This document shows positions 28,351 to 36,089 of a stretch of DNA of 64,000 nt, in pieces. The position numbers and the translations under genes are program-made. Position 1 is the stretch's first letter, and the number at the start of each line of letters is the position of its first letter. The notes beneath the pieces were generated by a model, which did no database searches, was not told where the DNA came from, and was given only the letters and a program-made list of their open reading frames with translations. The stretch comes from RH-AL1 sp965249685 (GTDB taxonomy: Bacteria > Pseudomonadota > Alphaproteobacteria > Rhizobiales > Beijerinckiaceae): assembly GCA_965249685.1 (NCBI GenBank), contig CBDFMN010000003.1, forward strand, positions 1 through 64,000, written 5' to 3'.

Positions 28351-29253
28351 GTGACCGACATCGCCGTCGTCGATCCCCGCTTCAGGACCTACGTGCTCGG
28401 CAACGCGCCCCTGGAGAAGCTCGGAGAGGGGTTCCGCTGGGCGGAGGGGCCGGTGTGGTTCGGCGACATGGGCATGCTGCTGTTCAGCGACCTGCCGAAC
28501 GACCGCGTCATGCGCTGGAGCGAGACGGACGGCGTGACGATCTTCCGCACCCCCTCCGGTTTCGCCAACGGCCACGCCCGCGACCGCGAGGGGCGGCTCA
28601 TCACCTGCTCGCACCGCGACCGCTGCGTGTCGCGGCTGGAGCATGACGGGCGCGTGAGCGTGCTGGCCGACCGCTTCGAAGGCAAGCGCCTCAACGCGCC
28701 CAACGACGTGGTGGTGAAGTCGGATGGGACGATCTGGTTCACCGACCCGCTCTACGGTCTGCAGACCGATTACGAGGGCGGCAAGCGGGTGTCGGAGCGC
28801 CCCGCGAGCGCGTTTTGCTTCGACCCGCGCGACCGCAGCCTCCGCGTGGCGGCCGACGACCTCGACGGACCCAACGGCCTCGGCTTTTCGCCGGACGAGA
28901 GCCGGCTCTACATCTCGGAGACCGGTGCGCTCTTTGCCGACCGCCCGCGCCAGACCATCCGCGTCTACGACGTCGGCAGCGACGGTCGGCTCTCCGGAGG
29001 CCGCGCCTTCCACAAGGTCGAACCGGGCTTTGCCGACGGTTTTGCCACGGACGAGCACGGCAACATCTGGTCGAGCGCCGCCGACGGCGTCCATTGCATC
29101 GCGCCGGACGGAGCGCTGCTGGGTAAGATCCTGGTGCCGAGCCTCGTCTCGAACGTCACGTTCGGCGACCGCTTCGGCAGCCGCCTCTTCATCTGCGCGT
29201 CGCACGCGCTCTACGCTATTTTCCTCAACGTGCGCGGAGCCACCTGGCCATGA
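28351..29253 (+). CDS. SMP-30/gluconolactonase family protein
   Basis: 300 aa from GTG 28351. Six-bladed propeller lactonase features are seen: EGFRWAEGPVWFGDMGMLLFSDLPNDRV near the start (metal-binding Glu in AEGP), LNAPNDVVVKSDGTIWFTDPLYG around residue 118 (Asn ligand) and DGPNGLGFSPDESRLYISET around 170 (Asn/Asp ligands). Family members hydrolyse sugar lactones such as gluconolactone. Between a cupin gene and a VOC gene, and next to an oxidoreductase, it could open the lactone formed by the GMC enzyme; this is inference. The stop overlaps the next start (ATGA). Confidence 0.9.
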   Translation: MTDIAVVDPRFRTYVLGNAPLEKLGEGFRWAEGPVWFGDMGMLLFSDLPNDRVMRWSETDGVTIFRTPSGFANGHARDREGRLITCSHRDRCVSRLEHDGRVSVLADRFEGKRLNAPNDVVVKSDGTIWFTDPLYGLQTDYEGGKRVSERPASAFCFDPRDRSLRVAADDLDGPNGLGFSPDESRLYISETGALFADRPRQTIRVYDVGSDGRLSGGRAFHKVEPGFADGFATDEHGNIWSSAADGVHCIAPDGALLGKILVPSLVSNVTFGDRFGSRLFICASHALYAIFLNVRGATWP

Positions 29254-30182
29254 CCGAAGCCCTCGTCACCCGCCTGCGCCGCGTTACCCTCGTGACGACG
29301 GACCTCGACGCCGCCGAACGGTTCTTCCGCGACGCCTTCGCCTTCGAGACGCTGAGCCGGGCAGTGGAGGACCCCCACCTGCCGATCCTGCTCGGCACGC
29401 CGGAGGCGCGCACCCGGCAGACGCTGCTGCGGCTGGGAGAGCAGGAGATCGGGCTGCTCGCCTTCGATCCGCCGGGCCGTCCCTATCCGCCGGGCGGCAC
29501 CGCGACCGACCTGTGGTTCCAGCATTTCGCGATCATCGTCTCCGACATGGACGCCGCCTTTCGCCGCCTGACGAAGGTGGGAGGCTTCGCGCCGATCAGC
29601 GAGGGCGGCCCACAGCACCTGCCGCCCCGTTCCGGCTCGGTCGCCGCGTTCAAGTTCCGCGACGCGGAAGGCCATCCGCTTGAACTCCTCGCCTTCCCCG
29701 CGCAGGGGCGTCCGGCCTACTGGGCGCGCCAAGCGGAGGCTGCCCTGTTTCTCGGCCTCGACCATTCGGCCATCGCCGTCGCCGACACCGCGGCGAGCGT
29801 GGCGTTCTACGCATCCTGTCTCGGCCTGCGGTTTGGAGAGCAGACCCACAATAGCGGGCCGGAGCAGGCGCGCCTCGATGCGGTGGCGGACGCGACGGTG
29901 ACGGTGACGGGGCTGAAGCCGCCGCAGGTCGCCACGCCCCACGTGGAGCTCCTGGAGTATCACGTCGGCTCGCGCCGTCCGATCGCCGACGCCACGCGCT
30001 CGCGGGACGTCGCGGCGAGTTTTCTGCTTCTGGAGACGGCGGCCTTGGCGCCGGTCGTCGAGGCGTTGACGCGGGCCAAAGCCCGATTCATCTCGCCCGG
30101 CGTGGTGACCCTCGCCGACGGGATGCAGGCCGTTGCGGTGCTCGACCCGGACGGGCACCGCCTGGTCGTCGCCCAAAGCTGA
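29250..30182 (+). CDS. Two-domain VOC (glyoxalase/dioxygenase fold) protein
   Basis: 310 aa. The first VOC module runs from VTLVTTDLDAAERFF (residue 12) to EGHPLELLAFP (about 145); the second starts HSAIAVADTAASVAFYASCLGL (about 172) and ends LDPDGHRLVVAQ. Each has the paired beta-alpha-beta-beta-beta repeat, with His in HFAIIV and DHSAIAV and Glu in the LELL segments as candidate metal ligands. It could be a lyase, epimerase or ring-cleaving dioxygenase. It overlaps the lactonase gene by 4 bp, so the two are translationally coupled. Confidence 0.8.
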   Translation: MTEALVTRLRRVTLVTTDLDAAERFFRDAFAFETLSRAVEDPHLPILLGTPEARTRQTLLRLGEQEIGLLAFDPPGRPYPPGGTATDLWFQHFAIIVSDMDAAFRRLTKVGGFAPISEGGPQHLPPRSGSVAAFKFRDAEGHPLELLAFPAQGRPAYWARQAEAALFLGLDHSAIAVADTAASVAFYASCLGLRFGEQTHNSGPEQARLDAVADATVTVTGLKPPQVATPHVELLEYHVGSRRPIADATRSRDVAASFLLLETAALAPVVEALTRAKARFISPGVVTLADGMQAVAVLDPDGHRLVVAQS

Positions 30183-30204
30183 CGGCGGGAGGAACTTGCC
30201 GCGG

Positions 30205-30888
30205 TCAGGGCGCCGGGGGTACCGCCGCGCGCGCCGCCTTTCGCGCGTCGTCCACCACTTGCCGGAAGCCCGACGCGTCCAGCGCGTTGGCCATGACGAA
30301 CGGCCCGATGACATAGACGGGCGTGCCCTTCAGCTGCAGCGCCTCCGCCTCCGCCATCGTTCGCTTCAGCAGAGCGACGATCTCGCCGTCCCGCCGATCG
30401 AGGTCGCGGTTGAGCTGGGCGACGTCGATCCCCGAGGCGACAACGGCCCGGCTGATGTCCTGGTCACTCGCCGGCCTAGCCACCATCCGCATCAGCGCCT
30501 CGTGAACCTCCGCGTATTTGCCCTGCCATTGCGCGGCGATGGCGACCTTGGCCGCGGTGAGCGAGCTCTTGGCGAGGATCGGCCAATCCTTGTAGACGAC
30601 GCGGACGTTCGGGTCGGCGGCGATCAGCGCCGACAGGTAGGCGTCGCCCTTCCGGCAGTAGGGACAGTTATAGTCGGTGAAGGCGACGATCGTCACGTCG
30701 CCCTCCGGGTTGCCGCGCACCGGCGCGTCCGGATCATGCAGCAGGGCCGCCTTCAGGGTGCGCGCATCCTTGTCGGGCAAAGCGGGATCGGCCTGGGTGA
30801 CCTGGGGCCGTAGCCCGAGCGAGAGGGCGAGACAGAGTGCGCCGAGGGCGGCCATGCGCGGGAGCGAGGTCGTGCGGTCAATCGCCAT
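30205..30888 (-). CDS. DsbA-family periplasmic thiol-disulfide protein
   Basis: 227 aa from ATG 30888. A signal peptide (MAALGALCLALSLGL, cleavage near VTQADP) sends it to the periplasm. The thioredoxin-fold domain has VAFTDYNCPYCRKG with the redox pair Cys75-Cys78 and the cis-Pro loop LKGTPVYVIGPF. The arrangement matches the DsbA/BdbD-like proteins common in Rhizobiales, probably a thiol oxidase. It lies 7 bp after olsB on the same strand, so the two are probably cotranscribed. Confidence 0.88.
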   Translation of the reverse strand: MAIDRTTSLPRMAALGALCLALSLGLRPQVTQADPALPDKDARTLKAALLHDPDAPVRGNPEGDVTIVAFTDYNCPYCRKGDAYLSALIAADPNVRVVYKDWPILAKSSLTAAKVAIAAQWQGKYAEVHEALMRMVARPASDQDISRAVVASGIDVAQLNRDLDRRDGEIVALLKRTMAEAEALQLKGTPVYVIGPFVMANALDASGFRQVVDDARKAARAAVPPAP

Positions 30889-30895
30889 GGTCGTT

Positions 30896-31825
30896 TTATG
30901 CGACCGGCGTCTCCGAAACGCAACTTGGCTCGCCATAATGGGCGATGTAGCGCTGCTCGATGTCGCCCATGGGCATGATCGCGAAAACGTCCGTCGTGCC
31001 GAACTGGTGGTCGAAGACGGCGCTGCGCGCAAAGCGCGCGCCCGTCCGAAGGTAGGCTTTGAGGAGGGGCGGCAGCGCGGCGATGCCGCGCCGCACGTCC
31101 ACGCTCTCCTTGGGGAGCGGGATGAAGGGCGCCTCGCAATGCGGCCACGCCTTCACCTGCCAGGCTTCGTCCGCCTGCGCGTAGTGGCGCAGGAAGCTGA
31201 GCGGCAGGCGGAGCGCGTCGAGGTTGGTGCCGGGCAGGCTCGCGCAGCCGACCAGCGCGTCGACCTCGTGCTGCTTGGCGTAGAGCCAAAGGCCGCGCCA
31301 GAGCAGCTCGATCACCCGTTTGGACCGGTAGGCCGCATCGACGCAGGAGCGGCCGAGTTCGAGGAAGCGCGTGTCGGCGCGGCGCTCGAGGAGTGGCCGC
31401 ATGTCGAACTCGCTTTGCGAGTAGAACCCGTGATGGGCGTCGGCGATCTCGCGGCGCAGCAGGCGATAGGTGCCCACGACGCGCGCGCTGCGCTCGCCCA
31501 AAGCCGAACGGGCCTCCGTGTCCATGACGACGAGGTGGTCGCAGATCGCGTCGAAGGGGCAGAGGTCGCGCCTGGCGCGGACGGCGGCGGCGCTGGCGAC
31601 CGCACCTCCCTCCTCGTAGAACACCGCGTAGCGCAGCTTCTGCGCACTTCGCAGCTCCCGCTCGCTCGAGGCGATGCGGATCTCGTAGGAGCCGGTGCGC
31701 TCCAGCAACACGCCTTCCCGCGCGCGCGCCGGTCCGGGCGGAACGAGGAGGCCACGGTCCGGCGCAGCGAAATCGCCGGCCGCAAACTCAGTCTGGATGG
31801 TTGCCATGGCGTCGCGCGCGGTCAT
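30896..31825 (-). CDS. olsB: Ornithine-acyl-ACP N-acyltransferase OlsB
   Basis: First step of ornithine-lipid synthesis: transfer of a 3-hydroxyacyl chain from ACP to the alpha-amino group of ornithine. 309 aa from ATG 31825; GTG at 31828 is an alternative. The family signature is read in the order YEIRIASSERELRSAQKLRYAVFYEE, DHLVVMD, VVGTYRLLRREIA, FYSQSEFD, FLELGRSCVDAAYR, LVGCASLPGTN and FDHQFGTTDVFAIMP. GNAT fold, cytosolic or membrane-associated. It diverges from olsA across 125 bp. Ornithine lipids replace phospholipids when phosphate is short, which fits the adjacent pho/pst genes. Confidence 0.9.
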   Translation of the reverse strand: MTARDAMATIQTEFAAGDFAAPDRGLLVPPGPARAREGVLLERTGSYEIRIASSERELRSAQKLRYAVFYEEGGAVASAAAVRARRDLCPFDAICDHLVVMDTEARSALGERSARVVGTYRLLRREIADAHHGFYSQSEFDMRPLLERRADTRFLELGRSCVDAAYRSKRVIELLWRGLWLYAKQHEVDALVGCASLPGTNLDALRLPLSFLRHYAQADEAWQVKAWPHCEAPFIPLPKESVDVRRGIAALPPLLKAYLRTGARFARSAVFDHQFGTTDVFAIMPMGDIEQRYIAHYGEPSCVSETPVA

Positions 31826-31950
31826 CACTCGTTTCGTCGGTACCGTCTAGGAATATAAGAAGAAAGTTTGATGACGCGCATAGGTTAAGCATGTCATGCA
31901 GCGGATATAAAGTCGAGCTATGCACAGCTCGCGATAAAAGCCACGGAGTC

Positions 31951-32778
31951 ATGGCCTTTTTACGAGCTTTTCTGCTAATCGCCGCGCTCGCGTCGTTTTT
32001 TGTCGCTGTCCTCCCGCTGCAGGGCCTCGCCCTTCGCCGACCGCGGCTCGCCGGGCGGCTCTTGCGCATCCTCTGCCATGGCCTGCTGCGGATCCTGCGC
32101 GTGTCGGTCGAGGTCCGTGGCGCGGTGGCGGAGGGTGGCCCCGTGTTGCTGGTCGCCAACCACATATCCTGGATCGACATCCTGGCATTGGGGAGCGTGA
32201 TGCCCTTCTGCTTTCTTGCCAAGCGGGAGGTCGCCTCCTGGCCGCTGCTCTCGACGTTCGCCAAGGCGCAGGGGACCGTCTTCGTCGACCGGCGCCGGCG
32301 GCGGGGCGTCCTCGCGGCCAACCGTTCGATGGCGGAGCGCATGCTCGCGGGCCGACGGGTCCTGCTGTTCCCCGAGGGCACGACGCTGGCGGGCGCGGTG
32401 CCCGGCCGCTTTCTCTCCTCGCATTTCGCCGCGGCGCGCGACCTGCTCCGCCTCGCGCCGGGGGAGGGGACGGTCGCCGTCCAGCCGGTCTGCCTCGCCT
32501 ATTCCTCGCCGCTCGCCGCCTGGGTCGGCGACGAGGCGTTGGTGCCACACGTCTGGCGCGTGGTGCGCGGCGAGCCGATGCACTGCGTCGTCCTCCTTGG
32601 GACGCCGATCCCCTATGGTGTCGAAAGTGACCGCAAGGCCGTCGCGGTGGCCGCGCGCGAGGCGATCGTCGGTCTCCTCGCCGCCGAGCGTGCGGTGCCC
32701 TCCCTGCGCGGGGGCAACGCGGAGCCGGAGCGCGGCGCCGTGCGGAGCGGCTGCGTCGAACACGCGGGCGGATCATGA
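31951..32778 (+). CDS. olsA: O-acyltransferase OlsA / 1-acyl-glycerol-3-phosphate acyltransferase family
   Basis: Second step of ornithine-lipid synthesis, esterifying lyso-ornithine lipid; the family also includes PlsC. 275 aa from ATG 31951 (CGGAG upstream). An N-terminal hydrophobic helix (FLLIAALASFFVAVLPL) anchors it. The acyltransferase motifs are NHISWID (His71, Asp76), FVDRRRR, and LFPEGTT (about residues 139-145). Position next to olsB favours OlsA over housekeeping PlsC. Its stop codon overlaps the phoR start by 4 bp, so phoR is likely translated with it. Confidence 0.85.
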   Translation: MAFLRAFLLIAALASFFVAVLPLQGLALRRPRLAGRLLRILCHGLLRILRVSVEVRGAVAEGGPVLLVANHISWIDILALGSVMPFCFLAKREVASWPLLSTFAKAQGTVFVDRRRRRGVLAANRSMAERMLAGRRVLLFPEGTTLAGAVPGRFLSSHFAAARDLLRLAPGEGTVAVQPVCLAYSSPLAAWVGDEALVPHVWRVVRGEPMHCVVLLGTPIPYGVESDRKAVAVAAREAIVGLLAAERAVPSLRGGNAEPERGAVRSGCVEHAGGS

Positions 32779-33872
32779 CAGACGGCCACGACCGCCGGGA
32801 GATGGCCGCCCTGGGGCCGATCCTCGGCACCTTGCCGGAACCGGTCCTCGCGGTCGGTGCCGACGACCGTATCCTGCAGGTCAACGCGCCGGGCCTGGCG
32901 CTCTTCCCGACCGCTCGCATCGGCGTGCCGCTCGCCCGCATCCTGCGCGCGCCCGACATCCTCGACACGGTCGAGCGCGTGCGCCTGACGGGCCTGGCCA
33001 CGCGCGTCAGCTGGCTGGAGCGGGTGCCGGTCGAGCGGCTCTTCGAGGTCCACGTCGCCACCGCCGCGCTGGGTACGGCGCAGGTCCTCATCCTCTGCTT
33101 CCACGAGATCAGCGAGACGCGTCGCTTCGAGCGCATGCGCGTCGATTTCGTCGCCAACGCCAGCCACGAACTGCGGACGCCCCTCTCGTCGCTGCTCGGC
33201 TTCATCGAGACGCTGCAGGGCCCGGCCCGCAACGACCCCGTGGCCGGCACGCGGTTCCTCGCGATCATGCGCGAGCAGGCGCAGCGCATGGCGCGCCTGG
33301 TCGACGACCTGCTTTCCCTCTCGCGCATCGAGCAGCACCTCCACATCCGCCCGCAGGCGCCCGTGGACCTCGTGCTGGTGCTGCGCCACATCGCCGATAC
33401 GCTGGGGCCGCTCGCCGAGGACAGGAACGTCGACCTGCAACTCGACGCGCCGGAGCCCGTGGTCGTCAGCGGCGACCGCGACGAACTCCTCCGCGTGGCC
33501 GAGAACCTCATCGAGAACGCCATCAAATACGGCGCGTCCGAAAGCGGCGACCGGCGCGTGAAGGTCAGCGCGGTCCGCCACGAGGGCGATGGCGTCGTCC
33601 TCGTGCAGGATTTCGGTGCCGGAATCGCGCCCGAGCACCTGCCGCGGCTGACCGAGCGGTTCTATCGGATCGATGCCGGCCAAAGCCGCGCCAAAGGCGG
33701 CACCGGGCTGGGGCTCGCGATCGTCAAGCATATCGTGGCACGCCACCGCGGTCGCCTCACGATCGAGTCGCGGCCGGGAGCCGGGGCCAGCTTTCGCGTC
33801 GTCCTGCCGCTCTTCTCGCAGCAGGCGGCGCCCGCCGAGCGTCGTCACAAAACTGAGACATCACAGTCATAA
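32775..33872 (+). CDS. phoR: Phosphate-regulon sensor histidine kinase PhoR
   Basis: 365 aa. A PAS-like region (residues 15-115, PEPVLAVGADDRILQVN) is followed by the HisKA motif with phosphoacceptor His131 in ASHELRTPL, then the N box NLIENAIKYG, the G1 box VQDFGAGI and the G2 box GGTGLGLAIV. It phosphorylates PhoB when phosphate is scarce and is held off by PstSCAB-PhoU. With this start no N-terminal membrane helix is present, unlike many PhoR proteins, so membrane association would have to be through partners. It overlaps olsA by 4 bp. Confidence 0.93.
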   Translation: MTDGHDRREMAALGPILGTLPEPVLAVGADDRILQVNAPGLALFPTARIGVPLARILRAPDILDTVERVRLTGLATRVSWLERVPVERLFEVHVATAALGTAQVLILCFHEISETRRFERMRVDFVANASHELRTPLSSLLGFIETLQGPARNDPVAGTRFLAIMREQAQRMARLVDDLLSLSRIEQHLHIRPQAPVDLVLVLRHIADTLGPLAEDRNVDLQLDAPEPVVVSGDRDELLRVAENLIENAIKYGASESGDRRVKVSAVRHEGDGVVLVQDFGAGIAPEHLPRLTERFYRIDAGQSRAKGGTGLGLAIVKHIVARHRGRLTIESRPGAGASFRVVLPLFSQQAAPAERRHKTETSQS

Positions 33873-33952
33873 GACGATGGCCGATCCCCTCTATGGCTCT
33901 GTCCGGGCGCCGCAAGCGTCCCCGTTTTCACCCTGAGTAGAAGGCCTTCCCC

Positions 33953-34999
33953 ATGACGTCGCATCTTTTCGCAAGCGTCGCGTTCGCCGCCACGCTCGGC
34001 ACTGTCGCAAGCTTCCCAGCGCAGGCTGCTGAAATCTCCGGGGCGGGCGCGACCTTCCCCTATCCGATCTACGCCAAGTGGGCCGACACCTATAAGAAGG
34101 AGACGGGCGACAGCCTCAACTACCAGTCGATCGGCTCTGGCGGCGGCATCAAGCAGATCACCGCCAACGTCGTGACCTTCGGCGCCAGCGACAAACCGCT
34201 GAAGCAGGCCGAACTCGCGAAAGCCTCGCTGGTGCAATGGCCGATGGTTATGGGCGGTATCGTCCCCGTGGTGAACCTCGACGGCGTTAAGCCCGGCGAC
34301 ATCACCTTCGACGGCCCGACGCTCGCCAAGATCTTCCTCGGCGAGATCAAGATGTGGAACGACCCGGCCATCGCCAAGCTCAATCCCGGCCTGACCCTGC
34401 CGTCCGCGGCGATCTCGGTCGTCCACCGCTCCGACGGGTCGGGAACGACGTTCAACTTCACCAACTATCTCTCCAAAGTCTCCGCGGACTGGAAGTCCAA
34501 GGTCGGCGAAGAGACGGCTGTGGAATGGCCGGTCGGCATCGGCGCCAAGGGCAACGAGGGCGTCTCCAACAACGTCCAGCAGACGAAGAACTCGATCGGC
34601 TACGTCGAGTCGGCCTATGCCAAGCAAAACAAGATGACCTACGGCGACATGATGAACCACGACGGCAAAAAGGTCGTGCCGGATTCGACGTCCTTCCAGG
34701 CCGCCGCCGCCAACGCCGATTGGAAGACCGCGCCGGGCTTCTACCTCATCCTGACCGACCAGCCCGGCGCGCAATCGTGGCCGATCACCGCCTCGACCTT
34801 CATCCTCATGCCCAACGTCCCGAAGGACCCGGCCGCTGCCACCGCGGCGCTGAAGTTCTTCTCCTGGGCCTATGCCAAGGGCGGGGACATGGCGATGAGC
34901 CTCGACTACATCCCCATGCCGAGCAACGTCGTGACGCTCATCAAGCAGGAATGGTCGACCAGCATCAAGACGGCGGACGGTAAGCCCCTCGCCTTCTGA
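33953..34999 (+). CDS. pstS: Phosphate ABC transporter substrate-binding protein PstS
   Basis: 348 aa. The signal peptide ends in PAQAAE. The mature start EISGAGATFPYPIYAKW is the PstS hallmark, and the phosphate-binding loop is seen in HRSDGSGTTFNF. Also typical are YQSIGSGGGIKQI and GASDKPLKQAEL. It binds phosphate in the periplasm and delivers it to PstCA. A strong hairpin after its stop probably keeps its mRNA in excess. No two-site Pho box could be read in the 80 bp upstream. Confidence 0.97.
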   Translation: MTSHLFASVAFAATLGTVASFPAQAAEISGAGATFPYPIYAKWADTYKKETGDSLNYQSIGSGGGIKQITANVVTFGASDKPLKQAELAKASLVQWPMVMGGIVPVVNLDGVKPGDITFDGPTLAKIFLGEIKMWNDPAIAKLNPGLTLPSAAISVVHRSDGSGTTFNFTNYLSKVSADWKSKVGEETAVEWPVGIGAKGNEGVSNNVQQTKNSIGYVESAYAKQNKMTYGDMMNHDGKKVVPDSTSFQAAAANADWKTAPGFYLILTDQPGAQSWPITASTFILMPNVPKDPAAATAALKFFSWAYAKGGDMAMSLDYIPMPSNVVTLIKQEWSTSIKTADGKPLAF

Positions 35000-35010
35000 G
35001 GCCTGTCGGA

Positions 35011-35043
35011 ACCGGGTCGCGCCGTCGTCCGGCGCGGCCCGGT
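35011..35043 (+). terminator. Strong hairpin between pstS and pstC
   Basis: Arms 35011-35024 (accgggtcgcgccg) and 35030-35043 (cggcgcggcccggt) form a 14-bp stem with a single T-G wobble and a 5-nt loop. It begins 12 bp after the pstS stop and lacks a T tract, so transcription can continue into pstC. It probably acts as an attenuator or 3'-end stabiliser that raises pstS expression over the rest of the operon. Confidence 0.65.
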
Positions 35044-35072
35044 CTTCGCCTCCCAAGGTAGAGTGGACGATT

Positions 35073-36086
35073 GTGGCAAGCGTGGAGCGTGACGTGGTCA
35101 ACCTGGCGACACAAGGCGCGATTGAACGGACCGACGTCTTCGACCGCGCCAAGGCCCTGGCCCGGTTCAAGGTCGGCGAACGCACCTTCCATGGCCTGAC
35201 CTTCGCGGCGGCGGCGGCGGTGCTGGTGCTGCTCGGCGGCGTCATCGTCTCGCTGGTGGTGGGTTCGGTGCCGGCGGTGCGGGAGTTCGGCTTGAACTTC
35301 CTGTGGACCGAGGCCTGGAACCCCGTCACCGACAAATACGGCGCGGGCGCCGCGATCTTCGGGACGCTCGTCACCTCGATCATCGCCATGGCCATCGCCA
35401 TCCCCGTCGGGCTCGGCATCGCCATCTTCCTCAGCGAGCTGTGCCCCCATTCGCTGCGCCAGCCGGTCGGCATCGCCATCGAGCTGCTCGCCGGCATCCC
35501 CTCGATCATCTACGGCATCTGGGGCCTCTTCATCCTGGCGCCGCTGGTGCAGACCTACGTCGAGCCGGGGATCATCGCCTTCTTCGGTCCGGTGCCTGGG
35601 CTCAACATGCTGTTTGCCGGGCCGCCTTACGGCATCGGCGTGTTCACCGCCGGCTTCATCCTGGCCATCATGGTGCTGCCCTTCATATCCTCGGTCTCGC
35701 GCGATGTCTTCGCCACGGTGCCGCCGGTCCTGAAGGAATCCGCCTACGGCCTCGGCTTCACCATGCGCGAGGTGGTCGGCAAGGTCGTCATTCCCTACAC
35801 CCGCGTCGGGATCATCGGCGGCGTCATGCTGGCGCTCGGCCGCGCGCTCGGGGAGACGATGGCGGTGACCTTCGTCATCGGCAACGCGCACCGCATCTCC
35901 GCCTCGGTGCTTGCGCCGGGCACCACCATCTCCGCCACCATCGCCAACGAGTTCACCGAGGCGGTCGGGGCGCTCTACACGTCGGCGCTCATCGAGCTCG
36001 GCCTGATCCTCTTCGTCATCACCTTCATCGTGCTGGCGATCGCGCGATACCTGCTGATGCGCGTCGAGCGCAAGGGAGCGCGCTGA
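35073..36086 (+). CDS. pstC: Phosphate ABC transporter permease PstC
   Basis: 337 aa from GTG 35073. A first helix near residue 45 (LTFAAAAAVLVLLGGVIVSLVVG) is followed by the PstC block LTSIIAMAIAIPVGLGIAIFLSE-like reading, GIPSIIYGIWGLFILAP, and the permease loop ESAYGLGFTMREVVGKVVIP, then GRALGETMAVTFVIGN. It forms the membrane channel with PstA. TTG at 35071 is out of frame; GTG gives the expected start. It ends 3 bp before pstA. Confidence 0.96.
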   Translation: MASVERDVVNLATQGAIERTDVFDRAKALARFKVGERTFHGLTFAAAAAVLVLLGGVIVSLVVGSVPAVREFGLNFLWTEAWNPVTDKYGAGAAIFGTLVTSIIAMAIAIPVGLGIAIFLSELCPHSLRQPVGIAIELLAGIPSIIYGIWGLFILAPLVQTYVEPGIIAFFGPVPGLNMLFAGPPYGIGVFTAGFILAIMVLPFISSVSRDVFATVPPVLKESAYGLGFTMREVVGKVVIPYTRVGIIGGVMLALGRALGETMAVTFVIGNAHRISASVLAPGTTISATIANEFTEAVGALYTSALIELGLILFVITFIVLAIARYLLMRVERKGAR

Positions 36087-36089
36087 GCC

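Noticed and set aside
31826..31950. Pho box in the olsB-olsA control region
   Set aside because: A single half-site TGTCATG exists at 31892-31898, but no second half-site at the expected 11-bp spacing was found, so no Pho box is called.
33850..33952. Pho box upstream of pstS
   Set aside because: gacat and gtcat near 33857-33870 are 9 bp apart, not 11, and lie inside the phoR reading frame.
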